Assembly (NCBI GenBank): GCA_019636535.1 | Contig: JAHBXK010000033.1 | Location: 1-35,407, forward strand | Direction: 5' to 3' | Length of the DNA stretch: 35,407 nt | Source of the DNA: Phycisphaeraceae bacterium | GTDB lineage: Bacteria > Planctomycetota > Phycisphaerae > Phycisphaerales > UBA1924 | Part shown: positions 32,961 through 35,407 of the stretch, in pieces | Layout: each line of letters begins with the position of its first letter | Numbering within the stretch: position 1 is the stretch's first letter | Translations under genes and position numbers: made by a program | The notes under the pieces: generated by a model | Told to the model about the DNA's origin: nothing | Seen by the model: only the letters and a program-made list of their open reading frames with translations | Database searches by the model: none

Positions 32961-34129
32961 CGGGTCTCACCCCGCTCGGCAGAGTCGTTGAGCAGTCGCA
33001 CACGCTGTCCTTCGCGAAGGAACGCGGCACCGGCCGTCGCCACGACATCTCCCTTCTCAAGCCCCGTTACCCGCACGCCCGCCGGTGAGAGCCGGCCGAC
33101 TTGCACGACGCGCTTCGAGACCGCGCCTGTCTTCTCGTTGACCAGCCAGACGAACCGCTCCCCACCCACCCCCTCGACGACCGATGAAGGCGGAATGTCG
33201 AATGCCTCCGCTTCGTCATCGACTTTGCGCATCCGCGAAACCCACGCCCGCCCGGTCATCCCCGCAAGGATCCGCACGCCCTCCGGCTGATGCATCACGA
33301 GCGTGACCGGGAACGTCCGTGTGACATCGTCCGACTCCCGGCCGACCTCGTCGATCGTGGCAGGAACGTGAACACCCGGGAAGGAGTTGAATTCACAAAG
33401 AACCTCCTCGACGTACGGGAGCAGCCCGATCATGCTCTCGGGGATGAAGACCCGCAGCCGGATGCGATCGTCGTCGATAATCCTGAGCACGGCCTGGCGT
33501 GCCTGCACGTCCTCGAAGTTCTCGATGTACCTCGCCGCGATTTCCCCCGAGAAGGGAGCCCTCAGGTTCGTGTCGGCAAGGTCGTCCCGGGCGGATTGGA
33601 GATCGGACTCGATCGCCTCGACGGTCGCTTCGGCCACGTTCCTGGCCTCGCGGATCCGCACCATTTCGATCTCCGAGAGTGCGTTCCGCTCGAACGCCTG
33701 CGTTGCGCGCGTGAACTCCTCGATCGCTCGCGATCGGTCGGCCTTGGCGCTCGCCAGCGCCGCCTCGCCGCCGCGGACCCGCACCTCGAAGTCGCGGGGA
33801 TCGAGCCGTGCGATGATCTCGTCCTCTTCCACCCGACCGCCGATCCGAGCGGGAAGCACCATCAGCCTTCCCGGCACGCGGAACGACAGGTCGGCGTGGC
33901 GTACGGCCTCGGCACGACCGGGGAATTGCCGGGCCGTGAACGCCGCGGTGTCGCTGATCTTGATGTATCGAACCGGCCGCACCGGCTCAACCGTCTCGAC
34001 GCGCTCCGAGCACGAGCCCAGACCGGCCGCGAGGGCGAGCAGCATCGCGGTGGCGAGACGTGCGGCGCGTAGGGTCTTTGGATGTGAAGAGCACGGCCGC
34101 GCGCAGCACGGGCGATGAGCGTCGATCAT
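32957..34129 (-). CDS. RND periplasmic adaptor lipoprotein
   Basis: A 390-residue membrane-fusion protein. The signal ends in the lipobox GLGSC with the lipidated Cys at residue 40. The lipoyl/barrel-sandwich parts (about 70-110 and 190-220) are marked by DEIIARLDPRDFEV and LRAPFSGEIAARYIENFE. A helical hairpin (about 115-185, rich in Ala, Glu and Arg) lies between them. The beta-barrel and membrane-proximal domains follow, with IRLRVFIPESMIG and GVRVTGLEKGDVVATAG. It links the inner-membrane pump to an outer-membrane channel. It overlaps the pump start by four bases. The start at 34129 has no clear ribosome site, and the first 20 residues are rich in Cys and Arg. Confidence 0.93.
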   Translation of the reverse strand: MIDAHRPCCARPCSSHPKTLRAARLATAMLLALAAGLGSCSERVETVEPVRPVRYIKISDTAAFTARQFPGRAEAVRHADLSFRVPGRLMVLPARIGGRVEEDEIIARLDPRDFEVRVRGGEAALASAKADRSRAIEEFTRATQAFERNALSEIEMVRIREARNVAEATVEAIESDLQSARDDLADTNLRAPFSGEIAARYIENFEDVQARQAVLRIIDDDRIRLRVFIPESMIGLLPYVEEVLCEFNSFPGVHVPATIDEVGRESDDVTRTFPVTLVMHQPEGVRILAGMTGRAWVSRMRKVDDEAEAFDIPPSSVVEGVGGERFVWLVNEKTGAVSKRVVQVGRLSPAGVRVTGLEKGDVVATAGAAFLREGQRVRLLNDSAERGETR

Positions 34130-34312
34130 GCGGGCATGGTACCACGAGCCGCCTTTGGCGGGATGTTGTCATCACACCATCTATCCTGCCGCCAACCTAA
34201 CGTGCCGACGAACCGCACGATGGTGATGTGGAGCGTCGTGAGAGGCCGATGCGTCCGTTCTGAACGAACGGGTTGCTTCGCTGAACCCTGCCACTTCTGT
34301 CCCCGCTTCCCA
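34130..34312 (-). promoter_or_regulatory. Upstream region of the efflux operon with palindrome
   Basis: The 183 bases between the adaptor start and the end of the phosphodiesterase gene should hold the promoter of the efflux operon. A perfect 11-bp palindrome CGTTCTGAACG lies at 34256-34266, and a nested alternative pairing CCGTTC/GAACGG at 34255-34271 is also possible. It could bind a repressor or form a weak terminator for the phosphodiesterase gene. No convincing -35/-10 pair was found. Confidence 0.25.
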
Positions 34313-35407
34313 TTAATGACCGAGCACTCGCATTCGAAAGGCCAGCAACAAGCGCTCGACTTCTGTCAGACGCGCCAATTCCGCTCTTCGCACCAGCAAC
34401 GATCCGGGCTCGGACGTGATCACACCTTCCACACCCTGCAACGCCAGCCGGGTGAACTGATCCGGGTCGGTCACGCCCCACACGTGCACCTGCAGTCCCG
34501 CTTGCTTGGCTCTTCGAACGAACCGGCCCGTCGCGATCCGAGACTCGACCGCCAGCAGGTCGACGTCGGCCCGGCGCAGGTCGCCGACCGATGCCGTCAC
34601 GATCAGCCCGATCCGCGCTCCGGGGTCTTCGCGCCGCACGGCGGCGAGGGTCCCGGCCGAGAGCGACGTCACGATCGCCCACTCCCGCGCTCCCTCCTCT
34701 CCGGCCCCGCCGTTCCTGTGCTCCCGTAGCACCGCGAGCGCGCGCTGAGCCAGCGTCTCTTCATCCCCCGCGGCCTTGAGTTCCATGTTCACCGCGATGC
34801 CGCCCCGGACGGCTTCATCCAGCGCTTCTTCGAGCGTCGGGATGCGTTCCCCCGCGAATTCGGCGCTGAACCAGGAGCCCGCATCGATCCCGCGCAGTTC
34901 CTCCAGCGTCATCCCCGCCACGCGCCTGGGATCGTTCGCGATCCGGCGCAGGTCGGTGTCGTGGAACAGCACCAGCCCGCCGTCCGCGCTCTGCATCACG
35001 TCGAACTCCACGCGGTCCGCGCCCATCGCCGCCGCCGCGCGGATCGAGGCGAGCGTGTTCTCGGGCGCCACGCGCGCAGCGCCCCGGTGCGCGGTCACCT
35101 CGATCCCGATCGGCACGCGCACCGTCTCCAGCAACCGCGCGGCCACCAATCCCGAGCCGACCGCCACGACGCACAGGCAAGCGCCGACGCGCCAGCGCGT
35201 TCCTCCTGCCCCCCCTCCATTCCCCCCTCCATTCCTCCCTCCGATCGAAACATCGACCGGCAGCGCTGAAGCGTGAGCGCCCGGCGCGAATCGCATCCAC
35301 ACGGCGTGCACCGCCGACACATCGCCGAGCGTCACCAGCAGCGAGATCGCGAACGCGACGGCCGCGTACGCCAGCAGCGCTGCGCCCGCCAGGATCGCCG
35401 TGAGCGC
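34313..35407 (-). CDS. Membrane-anchored glycerophosphodiester phosphodiesterase, N-terminus cut off
   Basis: The frame is open from the TAA at 34313 to the right edge of the window, so the start lies outside. The visible part is at least 364 residues. It begins with a hydrophobic helix (codons at about 35342-35407), then a Gly/Asn-rich linker, then a second helix, VGACLCVVAVGSGLVAARLL. The GDPD TIM barrel follows, with the family signatures VTAHRGAARVAPENTLASI, GADRVEFDVMQSADGG, FHDTDLRRI, GSWFSAEFAGERIPTLEEAL and VNMELKAAG. These give the catalytic His pair and the acidic metal ligands. The layout recalls GDPDs with an N-terminal multi-helix membrane domain. It hydrolyses glycerophosphodiesters to glycerol 3-phosphate plus alcohol. 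A GTG at 35335 is a possible internal start, but the upstream helix is clearly coding-like. Confidence 0.9.
   Translation of the reverse strand, partial: ALTAILAGAALLAYAAVAFAISLLVTLGDVSAVHAVWMRFAPGAHASALPVDVSIGGRNGGGNGGGAGGTRWRVGACLCVVAVGSGLVAARLLETVRVPIGIEVTAHRGAARVAPENTLASIRAAAAMGADRVEFDVMQSADGGLVLFHDTDLRRIANDPRRVAGMTLEELRGIDAGSWFSAEFAGERIPTLEEALDEAVRGGIAVNMELKAAGDEETLAQRALAVLREHRNGGAGEEGAREWAIVTSLSAGTLAAVRREDPGARIGLIVTASVGDLRRADVDLLAVESRIATGRFVRRAKQAGLQVHVWGVTDPDQFTRLALQGVEGVITSEPGSLLVRRAELARLTEVERLLLAFRMRVLGH
35210..35245 (-). repeat. 12-bp tandem repeat in the GDPD linker
   Basis: Two perfect 12-bp units CCCCCCTCCATT (35210-35221, 35222-35233) are followed by a diverged third copy (35234-35245). 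On the coding strand this encodes a Gly-Gly-Gly-Asn type linker between the two hydrophobic segments of the phosphodiesterase. The unit is a multiple of three, so copy-number change would alter linker length without a frameshift. Confidence 0.6.

Overview
The window is about 35.4 kb of GC-rich bacterial chromosome with tightly packed genes and very high GC at third codon positions. The best guess for the host is a member of the Planctomycetota, probably of the class Phycisphaerae. The evidence is two tandem prepilin-type proteins of the kind planctomycetes carry in large numbers, several lipoproteins and an OprB-type porin (so an outer membrane), and a mix of conserved core genes with hypothetical proteins. 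The phylum call is an inference from gene content. No 16S rRNA gene is present, and there is no insertion sequence, phage, CRISPR array or toxin-antitoxin pair.

Region 1 (1-5.3 kb). Two closely similar prepilin-type proteins lie in tandem on the minus strand. A parvulin-like lipoprotein is divergent to them. These are followed by a stand-alone PleD-like receiver protein (minus) and a small conserved hypothetical (plus).

Region 2 (5.3-15.7 kb). This is mostly plus-strand housekeeping: a PBP4-type D-Ala-D-Ala carboxypeptidase, ribulose-phosphate 3-epimerase, a histidine-phosphatase-fold protein that has lost its catalytic histidines, AccD, Lnt, a HEAT-repeat lipoprotein, a membrane-anchored coiled-coil protein, a 72-residue single-span protein and tRNA-Asp with a clear terminator. 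A solitary arginine N-succinyltransferase (AstA) faces the other way, divergent from rpe.

Region 3 (15.8-28.5 kb). Two divergent gene sets share a 660-bp intergenic region. The minus-strand set reads: small membrane protein, OprB-type porin, 14-helix MFS transporter, type I asparaginase, glutaminase, patatin lipoprotein. The plus-strand set reads: SLC13-type permease with two RCK_C domains, AbgT-family transporter, M20 metallopeptidase. Together they look like a scavenging locus for amides and small peptides, with uptake or exchange at both membranes and cytoplasmic deamidation or hydrolysis yielding Asp, Glu and ammonia. This is inferred from families and layout.

Region 4 (28.5-35.4 kb). 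A minus-strand export operon encodes an RND adaptor lipoprotein, an RND pump (overlapping the adaptor by ATGA) and a ThrE-type amino-acid exporter. The window ends inside a membrane-anchored glycerophosphodiester phosphodiesterase that runs off the right edge.

The most unusual items are the catalytically dead histidine-phosphatase-fold protein next to accD, the divergent amide/peptide locus with palindromes in its shared control region, and a 508-bp gene-free leader with a consensus-like promoter and several short hairpins ahead of the coiled-coil gene.
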